Assembly: GCA_020698575.1 (NCBI GenBank)
Contig: CM036243.1
Location: 38,005,488 to 38,069,487, forward strand
DNA: 64,000 nt
Direction of reading: 5' to 3'
Origin: Bostrychus sinensis
Lineage: Eukaryota; Chordata; Actinopteri; Gobiiformes; Eleotridae
Shown: in pieces, positions 34,469-46,460 of the stretch
Layout of the letters: every line of letters starts with the position of its first letter
How positions within the stretch are numbered: position 1 is the stretch's first letter
The notes under the pieces: generated by a model
What the model saw: the letters and a program-made list of their open reading frames with translations, nothing else
What the model was told of the DNA's origin: nothing
Databases searched by the model: none
Position numbers and translations under genes: made by a program

Positions 34469-37400
34469 GACATGAGGACACCAGGACATGAGGACACCAG
34501 GACATGAGGACATGAGGACACCAGGACATCAGGACACCAGGACATGAGGACACCAGGACACCAGGTCATGAGGACATGAGGACACCAGGACACCAGGTCA
34601 TGAGGACATGAGGACACCAGGACATGAGGACACCAGGACATGAGGACATGAGGACATCAGGACACCAGGGCACCAGGACACCAGGACATGAGGACATCAG
34701 GACACCAGCATATGAGAACACCAGGACATCAGGACATCAGGACATCAGGACATCAGGACACCAGGACATCAGGACACCAGGACATCAGGACACCAAGACA
34801 CCAGGACATCAGGACACCAGGACATCAGGACTCCAGGACACCAGGACATGAGGACACCAGGACACCAGGACTCCAGGACACCAGGACGTGAGGACACCAG
34901 GACACCAGGACACGAGAACACGAGGACATCAGGACATGAGGACACTAGGACATCAGGACACCAGGACATGAGGACACCAGGACATCAGGACACCAGGACA
35001 TGAGGACATGAGGACATGAGGACACCAGGACATCAGGACACCAGGACATTAGGACTCCAGGACACCAGGACACCAGGACATGAGGACACCAGGACATCAG
35101 GACATGAGGACACTAGGACATCAGGACACCAGGGCATGAGGACACCAGGACATCAGGACATGAGGACACCAGGACATCAGGACACCAGGACATGAGGACA
35201 TGAGGACACCAGGACATCAGGACACCAGGACATCAGGACTCCAGGACACCAGGACACCAGGACATGAGGACACCAGGACATCAGGACATGAGGACACCAG
35301 GACATCAGGACACCAGGACATGAGGACATGAGGACACCAGGACATCAGGACATGAGGACACCAGAACATCAGGACACCAGGACATGAGGACATCAGGACA
35401 TCAGGACATCAGGACACCAGGACATGAGGACATGAAAACACCAGGACATCAGGACACCAGGACATCAGGACATCAAGACATCAGGACACCAGGACATCAG
35501 GACTCCAGGACACCAGGACACCAGGACATGAGGACACCAGGACATCAGGACATGAGGACACCAGGACATCAGGACACCAGGACATCAGGACTCCAGGACA
35601 CCAGGACACCAGGACATGAGGACACCAGGACATCAGGACACCAGGACATGAGGACATGAGGACACCAGGACATCAGGACACGAGGACATCAGGACACCAG
35701 GACATGAGGACATGAGGACACCAGGACATCAGGACATCAGGACTCCAGGACACCAGGACACCAGGACACCAGGACATGAGGACACCAGGACATCAGGACA
35801 TGAGGACATGAGGACACCAGGACATCAGGACACGAGGACATCAGGACACCAGGACATGAGGACATGAGGACACCAGGACACCAGGACACCAGGACATGAG
35901 AACACCAGGACACCAGTACATCAGGACACCAGGACACCAGGACATCAGGACATCAGGACATGAGGACATGAGGACACCAGGACACCAGGACACCAGGACA
36001 TGAGAACACCAGGACATCAGGACATGAGGACACCAGGACATCAGGACACCAGGACATGAGGACATGAGGACACCAGGACATCAGGACATGAGGACACCAG
36101 GACATCAGGACACCAGGACATGAGGACATGAGGACACCAGGACATCAGGACACCAGGACATCAGGACATCAAGACATCAGGACACCAGAACATCAGGACA
36201 CCAGGACACCAGGACATGAGGACACCAGGACATCAGGACATGAGGACACCAGGACACCAGGACACCAGGACATCAGGACTCCAGGACACCAGGACACCAG
36301 GACACCAGGACATGAGGACACCAGGACATCAGGACACCAGGACATGAGGACATGAGGACACCAGGACATCAGGACACCAGGACATCAGGACTCCAGGACA
36401 CCAGGACACCAGGACATGAGGACACCAGGACATCAGGACACCAGGACATGAGGACATGAGGACACCAGAACATCAGGACACCAGGACATCAGGACACCAG
36501 GACATGAGGACATGAGGACATGAGGACACCTGGACATCAGGACACCAGGACACCAGGACACCAGGACATGAGAACACCAGGACACCAGTACATCAGGACA
36601 CCAGGACACCAGGACATCAGGACATCAGGACATCAGGACATGAGGACATGAGGACACCAGGACACCAGGACATCAGGACACCAGGACACCAGGACACCAG
36701 GACATCAGGACATCAAGACATCAGGACACCAGGACATCAGGACACCAGGACACCAGGACATCAGGACATCAGGACATGAGGACATGAGGACACCAGGACA
36801 TCAGGACACCAGGACACCAGGACACCAGGACATCAGGACATCAAGACATCAGGACACCAGGACATCAGGGCATCAAGACATCAGGACACCAGGACACCAG
36901 GACATCAGGACATGAGGACATGAGGACACCAGGACATCAGGACACCAGGACACCAGGACACCAGGACATCAGGACATCAGGACACCAGGACACCAGGACA
37001 CCAGGACACCAGGACATCAGGACACCAGGACACCAGGACATCAGTACATCAGGACACCAGGACACCAGGACATGAGGACACCAGGACACCAGGACACCAG
37101 GACACGAGAACACGAGGACACCAGGACACCAGGACATCAGGACTCCAGGACACCAGGACACCAGGACACCAGGACACCAGGACATGAGAACACCAGGACA
37201 CCAGGACATCAGGACTCCAGGACACCAGGACACCAGGACATGAGAACACCGGGACATGAGGACACCAGGACACCAGGACATCAGGACTCCAGGACACCAG
37301 GACATCAGGACATCAAGACACCAGGACATCAGGACACCAGGACACCAGGACACCAGGACATGAGAACACCAGGACACCAGGACATCAGGACATCAGGACA

Positions 37401-38697
37401 TCAGGACTCCAGGACACCAGGACATGAGGACATGAGAACACCAGGACACCAGGACATCAGGACACCAGGACATCAGGACACCAGGACACCAAGACATGAG
37501 GACATGAGAACACCAGGACACCAGGACATCAGGACACCAGGACATCAGGACACCAGGACATGAGGACATGAGGACACCAGGACACGAGAACACGAGGACA
37601 CCAGGACATCAAGACATCAGGACACCAGGACATCAGGACATCAAGACATCAGGACACCAGGACATCAGGACACCAGGACATGAGAACACCAGGACACCAG
37701 GACATGAGAACACTAGGACACCAGGACATCAGGACACCAGGACATCAGGACATCAGGACATCAGGACTCCAGGACACCAGGACATGAGGACATGAGAACA
37801 CCAGGACACCAGGACATCAGGACACCAGGACATCAGGACACCAGGACACCAGGACACCAGGACATGAGGACATGAGAACACCAGGACACCAGGACATCAG
37901 GACACCAGGACACCAGGACATCAGGACACAAGGACATCAGGACACCAGGACACCAGGACATGAGGACATGAGAACACCAGGACACCAGGACATGAGGACA
38001 CCAGGACACCAGGACACCAGGACACGAGAACACGAGGACACCAGGACATCAAGACATCAGGACACCAGGACATGAGAACACCAGGACACCAGGACATGAG
38101 GACACTGGACACCAGGACACCAGGACATCAGGACATCAAGACACCAGGACACCAGGACATGAGGACACCAGGACACCAGGACATCAGGACTCCAGGACAC
38201 CAGGACACCAGGACATGAGAACACCAGGACATGAGGACAACAGGACACGAGGACACCAGGACATCAGGACATCAGGACACCAGGACATCAAGACATCAAG
38301 ACATCAGGACACCAGGACATCAAGACATCAAGACATCAAGACATCAGGACACCAGGACATCAGGACATCAGGACACCAGGACATCAGGACATCAAGACAT
38401 CAGGACACCAGGACATCAGGACATCAAGACATCAGGACACCAGGACATCAGGACATCAGGACATCAGGACACCAGGACATCAGGACATCAGGACATCAAG
38501 ACACCAGGACACCAGGACATCAGGACATCAGGACATCAAGACATCAGGACACCAGGACATCAGGACTCCAGGACATCAGGACTCCAGGACACCAGGACAT
38601 GAGGACACCAGGACACCAGGACATCAGGACATCAGGACATCAGGACATCAGGACACCAGGACACCAGGACACCAGGACATCAGGACATCAGGACATC
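34469..38697 (+). repeat. 8-bp minisatellite array (GACAYSAG), about 4.2 kb
   Basis: More than 500 units are mostly GACACCAG, GACATCAG and GACATGAG, with less common GACTCCAG, AACACCAG and GACACGAG. Three units make 24 nt, so frames read as eight-residue repeats such as RTPGHQDI. These are not genes. Recurrent phrases such as 'ggactccaggacaccagg' appear irregularly, so no single higher-order period is evident. GACATCAG-rich units dominate the right end (38260-38697). Confidence 0.95.
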
Positions 38698-39044
38698 TCC
38701 GAGCTCAGAGCTGGACGTTTACCTCGATCAAACCAAACAAATGAAAACACACTGCACCCAGCTGTGAAGAATATGAGCTATGGCAGTGTGTAATGGTTTA
38801 TTTCTTTATGGGAAATGTCTAAACGACGATGAAACTAAACTAAAGAATATTACTTGAATACATTTGATACATAAAAGTTTAACAGCTTGTCTCAAAGGGA
38901 AGTTACTCACATTATTTAAACATTTCTTTGAGGTCAAGTTTATTAGAAGTTTAAGGTTATTATTTATTTAGTTTATTTTGAACAGTAAAACAGGTAAATA
39001 TAATGAGTTTACACTGTATTTCATATTAGTATTCATTTTATTTA
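38698..39044. other. Spacer, no feature seen
   Basis: The sequence becomes ordinary and AT-rich right after the array. No motif is recognised. Confidence 0.45.
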
Positions 39045-39475
39045 CCGTATTTTCCGGAATATAAACCGCTACTTTTTTCCCATGCTTTGAACCATGCGGC
39101 TTATACAGAGAAGCTTTTCTATGGATTTTTCTTCAGCCGCCAGGGGGCGCTCTAGCAGGAAGTGCAAAACCGACACTGAAGAAGACAACTTCAGTGGTTT
39201 CAGTGCGTAGGAGGAAAATGATTAAAGCCATTAATTACTTTTCCGTTTTGTTTGATCAGCACATTTTACTGCCGTGTTACAGGCACTGTACGGAATCAGT
39301 TCAGGTATAGAAATAAACATTTACAGTACAAAATCTTTCTGTGTATTCGGTAAATATCTCATTTCTCAACCTGGATATCGGTGGCTTATAGTCCTGTGCG
39401 GCTTATGTATGTAATTTTTATTTTTTATTTTTTTTATTTAAACTTCAGGTGCGCTCTATAATCCGAAAAATACGG
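39045..39475 (+). mobile_element. Pogo-like short element, family C
   Basis: The left end CCGTATTTTCCGGAATATAA and the right end, CCGTATTTTTCGGATTATAG on the minus strand, are flanked by TA on both sides. Subterminal 'gcggcttatacagag' and 'gcggcttatgtatg' motifs repeat. The element is 431 bp. It contains a short acidic coding tail at 39166-39210 and AATAAA at 39313-39318. The ends match families A, B and D over the first 10-12 bases only, so this is a separate family of the same group. Confidence 0.7.
39166..39210 (+). pseudogene. 3' coding tail of a pogo-like transposase (family C)
   Basis: A frame ending KTDTEEDNFSGFSA and TAG matches the design of the family A tail (DTEDEEFKGFSD) and the family D tail (DTEDEEFEG). 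The frame is open upstream to 39121, but those codons show no similarity. AATAAA follows about 100 bp after the stop. It is interpreted as the last codons of a related transposase. Confidence 0.45.
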
Positions 39476-39477
39476 TA

Positions 39478-40206
39478 GATTATTTTTTATTAATTTTTTT
39501 ATCTTAATTTTGAGTTTAAAAGAAAGTATTTACAAAGTATAAAATATCTTTGTACTCATAAACAAAGCAGTTTTATGTGACCACTTTTTGAAGAGACATC
39601 AACGCATAAGAGCGAGTGGTACTGGTGTTACATAAAGTCCCGGGGGTACACAAGACAAAAAAATACTGCCATACTGTATACTCAGTATAAATGTGCACTG
39701 TTGTAGCCATTTACCCTTTTACAAAGCCAACACAAACACTCTTGTAGTGGTAAAGTTCTCCTGTGTTTAAAACTTGGACCAGAGAGCAAGTGTGAAAGCA
39801 GAACTCAGTAACATTTTCACCTTAAATAAACAGTGTCCGTGTGATGGTTAAATGAGTTGTTGCGAGGTTTATGGAGCGTCCTGCATCTCCCCTTGGTGTC
39901 TCTGGGTCGATACTCGCTCACCCGGAGTCACAGAAGCCTCGCGTCTCGTGAGAAAACGGCACATCGCGGTAAGAAAAACAACAAGCTAGAAATGTCTTTA
40001 TTTCTCAGTTTTCGCCACAGCAGAGCAGCCAAACGGAAGAAAAAACTTTGTACGGATACAAAAGATCACACAGGAGCCAACTGGACTTCTGAATATTTAT
40101 GATAGTGCTTTACTCCCTACATATAGGGGGCGCTCCAGCATGAGGTAAAAAGTGCAATAACATTACTAACTCATTAATGCAATTTGCTTTCAAACGATTA
40201 TTACTG
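39478..40206. other. Spacer, no gene seen
   Basis: No repeat end or exon can be supported. A short frame near 39857-40102 has no recognisable domain. Confidence 0.4.
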
Positions 40207-40627
40207 AATTGCAAAAAATCAATATCTACACTAGATAAAATTACTTGAATTCAGATTATCAATCTTGATTTAATCAAAAATTAACTAGGTTAGAATTATT
40301 TTGTTATTAGGTAACTTATTACTAGATTATTTGCCTTGTTTCAAAGTACTTTTTCCCCATTTCAAGCTATTTTTACTTATTTCAAGCAAAATGATCTGCC
40401 AATGGGGTAAGAAAATTCCACTTACCCCACTGGGCAGATCATTTTGCTTGAAATAAGTAAAAATGGCTTAAAATTAAGACAGAAATAATTTGAAACAAGT
40501 CAAATCATCTAGACATATTAGTAAATAAATCTAATTTAATAAAACATTACTCAAATCAAGGTTAATAATCTGAATTCAAATCATTTTAACTAGTGCTAGA
40601 TATTGTTGTTGTTGTTTTTTTGCAGTG
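40207..40627. mobile_element. Long palindromic MITE
   Basis: The two halves are inverted copies. 'gcaaaaaatcaatatcta' near the left pairs with 'tagatattgttg' and 'tttttttgcagtg' at the right. The centre contains 'agcaaaatgatctgccaatg' and its complement around 40380-40445. The right end is CACTGCAAAAAAA on the minus strand, and the left end has lost the CACTG. Confidence 0.7.
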
Positions 40628-41616
40628 TAGTCTGGTTATAATCTGCATTTTAAACCTTGTGTATAGATGTTTTTCTGTGACAGCACTATGTGGAGTTGTT
40701 CTAAAGTCTTTAACACCTGGATAATGCTGTGCACTGTTGCAATGTGTTTATAATTTGAAAAACAATGTCTGGAGACTATCAACATATTATAGGTCACTGC
40801 TGCTGCTGCTGCTGGCTATAAAAGACCTCAGCAGAGTGGAAGCACCCAGGTGACAGCTAAAGCTATATTGCACCTTTCTCTTTATGTTCTGCATTTTTTC
40901 AGCTCTCTTGACCCTAGCGCCGTATCATCATAATCCTTGTTGTTACTGTGCTGCAGCTGGACAGATCTGATCCAGCTCTGGAGGCAGATAACACTGTGAG
41001 AGTTTACATCCTGCCTCTCTGTACTGTTATTCTGTTATAGACCTGAGCTTGTAATGTGCTCCTCTTAATCCTGCTCCTCCTCTGGGGCTGATCTTAGATA
41101 CTGCTCCACTCACAACTTAAAGATACCGTACAGTACACTATGTCTCTGCTGTGGAGTTCAGGGTGGGCAGGTCACACACTTAGCATTCAGATACAAGAGA
41201 GCTATGGATGAGATGAGATGTATTTTCAACATGCTAATCCAATTTAGCATCTTATATTTTGATAATTATTGCAAGAAACTAGAATAGCCATTGTGTTCAG
41301 CTCTCAGGATTATTTTGCGACACAGTTTTGCAGTTTTATTCCTTATCATTTCACTTTGAACCACTTTTTTAATGCATTTATCTTCAGTAGTTCAATTCTT
41401 GATCTCAGCTAGTTACTTAGGGCCGTGATCTTAGCTCAGACCTGGAGAAAGGTCCAGTTAGGTACTGCTGACCAGGATCAGATCTGAAGAAAGGACCAGC
41501 TTTGCTTTAGAAGTCTACACAAATTGAATCTGACCTGTTCATTACTGAAAAAAGTGAAATAAAGATGGAAAAAAACTAAATACAGGTCGTAAACCTGCTT
41601 AAATCAGTTCAATTCC
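40628..41616. other. Spacer, no gene seen
   Basis: A short GCT run lies at 40797-40814. At 41440-41520 there is a fragment of the dispersed 'ctgctgaccaggatc' repeat also seen near 49.4, 50.8 and 51.8 kb. Confidence 0.4.
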
Positions 41617-41766
41617 TATTAATAATCTTGCTGCTGCATTTTGAACAAGCTGAAAACTTTTTAAAGAGCTTTTAAGGCACGCTGCCAGCAGAAAATTACA
41701 GTAATCCAACTTAGATGTAACAAATGCATGGATGAGTATTTTAACATCACTTTTAGACTGAAATAT
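41617..41766 (-). pseudogene. L2-type LINE reverse-transcriptase fragment
   Basis: The minus-strand frame reads ILIHAFVTSKLDYCNFLLA and then FQLVQNAAARLL. Both are signature stretches of the L2 RT thumb region, at their usual spacing. The rest of the ORF2 protein is absent, and the sequence upstream of residue 30 of the frame does not look LINE-like. Confidence 0.75.
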
Positions 41767-42513
41767 TTCTGATTCTGGCTGTGTTGTGCAAGTGAAAGAA
41801 TTATGTTTTACAAGCTTGTTTTTCATCAGCCTGAAATGATAAGTCTTGGTCAAATATCAAATATCTCATGTTTCTGGGGCCTTTTTTCTGGGTTTAAAAG
41901 GAGATAATTACTGTCACCTAGGTCTTTGTGAATTTGCTTAGTACACAGAATTTTAAAACTCTTTTTTTCTCTCTGGGTGTGACTAGTTCAAAGTCAAAAA
42001 CCCAACTTTTCTCAATCAGTGCCGGTTCAAAGTGAAGCCGGAGCTTGACCAGGCTTCAAAGTTCTGTTTAGAAAATGCATTTGAAGTTTGTGATGTGAAG
42101 GAAAAGGGCGATAAAACAACAAAGACGCTGAGGTTTGGAGGACGCTCAGAGGGAGTGAGAGGCAGAGGACAGAGACGTGAGGTGTGTCAAGTGTCCACCG
42201 GGAGAGCCCCCGAAATGACACAGAGAGACTGAGAGAGAGGCGAGCCCTGAAAAAGAAAGTGTAAAAGTGAAAGGAACAAAAAGGCCACTAGAGAAATGGC
42301 CGCTTCAGCCCAAAATGTCAGCTCCCATTGTGTGAAATACCAAGCAGACAGAAGGACAGAGAGAGATCCGGAGATAACAAAGAGGCAGAGAGAGGAGAGG
42401 AAGGCTGAGAGAGGAGAGATGGGGAGATAACGGAGAAAATGGAAGAAAAGTCTTATCTTTATTTGAGAGCATTTTCTTCTTATTCTTATCTTATTTTGCA
42501 TTAATGAAACAAA
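41767..42513. other. Spacer, no gene seen
   Basis: Purine-rich 'gagagagg' stretches lie at 42110-42430. No repeat end or domain-bearing frame is recognised. Confidence 0.4.
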
Positions 42514-42748
42514 CTTAAAGGACATTTTGGAGCCTTTAACCATGTTATAATGTTGTTTCCTTGAGTTGTTTCATTCACACATGTTTGAGTAATCTTGTAT
42601 GCTCAGGCACTGCCCTTCTCCTGAGCTGAAAACACTCGGTCTCACAGCTCTACCGTGCGTTTCTAAAGCCCATACACCGTCACCGGACTCATTCTGATCA
42701 TTTCAGCCTTAAACATCCATCACTACGAAGCTGTCAGCTCATTTATCT
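42514..42748 (+). repeat. Dispersed TTAAAGG-ended repeat, truncated copy
   Basis: It matches the left half of the copy at 54293-54779 ('gtctcacagctctac', 'cgtttctaaagcccat', 'accgtcaccggactcatt'). It is truncated after 'ctcatttatctgat'. Confidence 0.65.
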
Positions 42749-43946
42749 GATGGATCAAGAGAGGAAAGAGGAAAACTGAGAGAGAGAGATGAAGATAACA
42801 GAGAGGAAAAGCGAAAGGAGAGACATCTTCATGAGCGGAGGATTTAAAGGTCAGAAGAAAAAGACTCAGGGCAGTTTCCCTTCTGAAGGAATGATGAGGA
42901 GACCGTGGAGGATGGCGGAAGATGGGCAAAACAACAAAGAAACGTTGGTTATACTGTACATTACATAGTGATATCTCAGCTCTTAGGCCTGGTCTTGTTC
43001 CGTGCACCTCAGACCCTGACCATGAGCGACAAAAGCGACAAAAAGTATTTTGAAATCAACTCACAGGAAGTCAGTGAAAAGAGGGCAGTGCTTGGTTCTC
43101 CAAAAATGTACTCAAGTAGAAGATACTCCTCAAGTTGAAGTAAAAGTAAAATGTACTGAACATAATCAGTGAACTATCAACTACTGCCGTGAACTATCAA
43201 CTACTGCCAAATCCACTACTGTTAGTAATGCTACAACTAAACCAAACCTGATTTAAACCCAAGACTTTCTGGTTACAAGGTGAACCTGTTACCCACTTTG
43301 CCACTGAGGTCAACTTCTAAATATACTGTACTTGTACTTGTAAAAAAATCCCATAAATATTCTATCAAGCACAAGTACAGTATGTTTTAGAAGATATACA
43401 CAGAAGATGAAGTTACTTTCCACAAAAGAATGGCTCTGTGAGTATTTCTGACTGGGGTAATGGGCAGAAGGTGGAAGACTGCCCTCTCTGGGACAGTATC
43501 TCTGACTGATGACCATGTCCCGATCAGCTCCACCACACGGCGCTGATCTGATCGTCCTCTGCGTGACTGAGTGAATCCAGTCACATACAGTGGGGTTGTA
43601 TACAGAGAGTGATGGGCTCTGACTCACTGACACAGATGGATGTTCTCTGTCACTGTGAGATGTTTGAGTTTACACACAGACTAATGGACTGTGGCATAAA
43701 CAGCTTCAGTTCAGATCATCAGACTGGGCTGAGACGTGCGATGAGCTGTGGCCTAACTGGGAACGACACTGTATACTTTTACTCAAGTCATTTACTTCAA
43801 GAGGCAGTATCGTTTTCTAAAGCTTTTTTATTTACCATATCATGTAAATGTGGTTTTTATGTTTCTTCCTCTCTGATGGAGGGTCTAAGGACAGGAAATG
43901 TGTCGTCGTACAGCCCTTTGAGGAAACAGCTGTTGTGACTTTAGGG
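42749..43946. other. Spacer, no gene seen
   Basis: No repeat end, RNA or domain is recognised. A short duplication 'gtgaactatcaactactgcc' lies near 43170-43208. Confidence 0.4.
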
Positions 43947-44436
43947 CAGTGATTCTCAACTGGTGGGTCAGGACCCAAAGGTGGGGCGCAGAACCATTTT
44001 CAGTGGGTCGCAAGCAAAATAAAATAAAGATAATAAAAAAAGTTATGTTACTGTTACACCTAAGGTAGAAGTGAGCGCTGCCTAATTCACCTCAAAGCAC
44101 AATGTCTTTCAGTATTTACCACTGAAAAGATCATCAGAGGAAAAGTAACTTTTTTTTGTAGACTTGAATCCTTTTGAATTGCACTTTTTTATTTCACGTA
44201 TTTTGGTTTTAAATTCAACTAAATCTAACAAAATGTAGAAGGGAATGGTTCCCTTTCCACCATCGCCACTCGCTTGTTAAATGTGTTCTTTTTGTGTTGT
44301 CGTACTGTGATATTCGGACATTATTCTGTCTCAGGTTCAATATATTTGATCAGATGAAATATCTCTTTAATTTGGGTCGTGGCTTGTCATTTGAGGTGAT
44401 GGTGAGTCCCGAAACCAGACCAGTTGAGAGCCACTG
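43947..44436. mobile_element. hAT-like non-autonomous element
   Basis: The left end CAGTGATTCTCAACTGGTGG pairs with the right end, CAGTGGCTCTCAACTGGTCT on the minus strand. The flanks are CTTTAGGG at 43939-43946 and CTTTAGGA at 44437-44444, an 8-bp duplication with one mismatch. No transposase frame is present. A left-end relative lies at 7266. Confidence 0.75.
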
Positions 44437-44665
44437 CTTTAGGATCAGAGTATAGAATCAAGTCTATTAACTTTTGGGATATTGATCTGGTGAGTTATGT
44501 AGCAGAGTTTGTTCTTCATCAGTTTCAGCTGCTTTGGTGTTAACCCTATGAAATTAACAACGGGTGCACAAGATGGGCACCAGTGAGGCGACCCCCAAAA
44601 CAGGAATGGTTTTACAGCCAAGGCCACTGACATTTTTTCCTTCATCATCTTCTATTACTGTTTTT

Positions 44666-45640
44666 CACTAGTTTTGCTTTTGGGTGGGGTTAGTATCACT
44701 GCTGGCAGCACGAGGTGATACCTGGCCCCTGCAAAGATGGCACAGCAGCACATGCCATAGCCAGAAGGTCTAATATGTCTCCCAGCACAGTCTCAAGATG
44801 GAGGAGACTCCAGGAGACAGGCAGTTACTGTAGGACAGCTGGGCAGTAGAAGGTACACATCCCATCAACAGGAGCGGTTGTTTCTACAAGAAGGAACAGG
44901 ATCAGCACTGCCAGAGCTCTACAAAATGACCTCCAGCGAGCCACTGGTGTGAATGTCTCTGACCAAACAATCAGAAACAGACTTCATGAGGGTGGTCTAA
45001 GAGCCTGATGTCCTCTAGTGGCCCCTGTGCTCACTGCCTGGCACCGTGGAGCTCAATTAGGGAGGCAAATCCACAGAGGGACGCGCAGACCTCTACAGGC
45101 TCTACACCAGCACTCCTGAAACCCTTAGACCTCACTGTCAGACCAGTACACAGCGCAGTGGGTCCTCTGTTCCTTCTGGTGCTGCCCCCATGTGGTGAGA
45201 GTATGCAGGCAGCTCCTGGAGGATGAAGGAATCGGTACCATTGACTGGCCCTCACGCTCACCTAACTTTAATCCAGCAGAACACCTCTGGGACGTTATGT
45301 TTCGGTTCATCTGACGCTGCCACATTGCAGCTCAGAACCTCGAAAAGCTTAGTGTTCGTCTCGTTAGGAACAGGCCCCAGTGTTACATACATGCACACAT
45401 GCAAGCGGGGGCCATACAAACTACTGAGTACTGTATTTAAGTTGCTGTAAAGAAATTTCAGCAAGATGAACGAGCCTGCCACATTTTTAGTTTCACGTCT
45501 TTGTAGGGTTATAGTTTTTCATTTCCATTCAGTGATGTGGCATCCTTTTGTTCTGAACGCATTACTCTGTAGATATCCACTTTGATTTTTTTTCTTCATT
45601 AAAATCTAATCTTATTTCAAAGTGTCCCCTTAATTATTTT
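44666..45640 (+). pseudogene. Tc1/mariner-type transposase pseudogene with internal deletion
   Basis: The frame at 45258-45293 encodes SPNFNPAEHLWD, the conserved block around the last catalytic acidic residue in Tc1-like DDE transposases, although its usual SPD is SPN here. Upstream nucleotide stretches ('gacctccagcgagccactgg', 'accaaacaatcagaaacaga') belong to the helix-turn-helix region of this family, as I know it. The sequence jumps near 45053-45080 from the N-terminal half to the C-terminal half, so the middle with the first catalytic residues appears deleted. Several in-frame stops confirm that it is dead. An AT-rich 3' region runs to about 45640. Confidence 0.65.
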
Positions 45641-45767
45641 TTTTAACCATATAAAATACTGTAAATTGAACTGAAGTTAAAGGCAGCATCACGACCAGAA
45701 GCTTACAACTATCCTGCTAACACAGCTCTTGCTAAGTAATCACTGTTAATCTTCTCCATTTGTGAAG

Positions 45768-45870
45768 TGGTTAGTGTTCCCACCTTGGTGCAAGACATCT
45801 GGGCTTCAGTTCCCCCCAAAAAAATCTCCCAAGCCCAGATAAATGTAGAGGGTTGTTTCAGTAAGAGTTT
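45768..45870 (+). repeat. SINE-like dispersed repeat fragment
   Basis: 'aagtggttagtgttcccacc' and 'ctgggcttcagttccccc' resemble tRNA-type A and B boxes, followed by 'cccagataaatgtagagggt'. The latter phrase recurs at about 56225-56250. Confidence 0.4.
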
Positions 45871-46452
45871 TCAAATGCAATAACATCCTGTCTCATGTTA
45901 CTCCCTGGATCTCTCTAACTTCTTTACTTTCTACCTGTCCTGTTTAAATCCTCTAAACTGCAGTCGTCGTCTCATTACCGCTCTCTATCCCATCCCTGAC
46001 CTCTGCTTCCTCTCTCTCAGTTTGGACGCCTCTCCATCCTCGCGTCTTTATTTCCTCAGACGTTTGAATTAGCGCCAGATCTGGTTCTTGGACCGTTTCT
46101 CCGTCTTTTTTTTCTCTCTGTCTGTCGTTCATTCGTGTGGTGTGGCAGATCCAGCCCTGACTGTTGGAGCGTTACTCTTTTCTCTCTGGGGGCCACATCA
46201 CATCACTGCAGAGCTCTGGGAATTCAGTCAAGGCTGAGTTTGATGAAGTGGTTTCCGTCTCAAGGTTTTTCAGAGAGAGAACAATTACTCGAGACATGAC
46301 AAATAGATGAAAAGATGAAGTAAATACAGCTTTACTGGGGCTAAATCTGAAATGTCATGAAGGAAAATGAGAATCAAGTTAAAGAGAAATCAAGGCCTGT
46401 TTAGAGGAGAGCGCTGTTATCATCTGAGGTTGCATATTTACATATTACAAAC
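45871..46452. other. Spacer, no gene seen
   Basis: Pyrimidine-rich tracts lie at 45905-46130. No exon can be supported. Confidence 0.4.
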
Positions 46453-46460
46453 CTTTAACC

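Noticed and set aside
34600..38793. Open frames reading RTPGHQDI-type or SWCPDVLV-type repeats on both strands
   Set aside because: They are translations of the 8-bp array (24 nt gives 8 residues) and are open on both strands at once.
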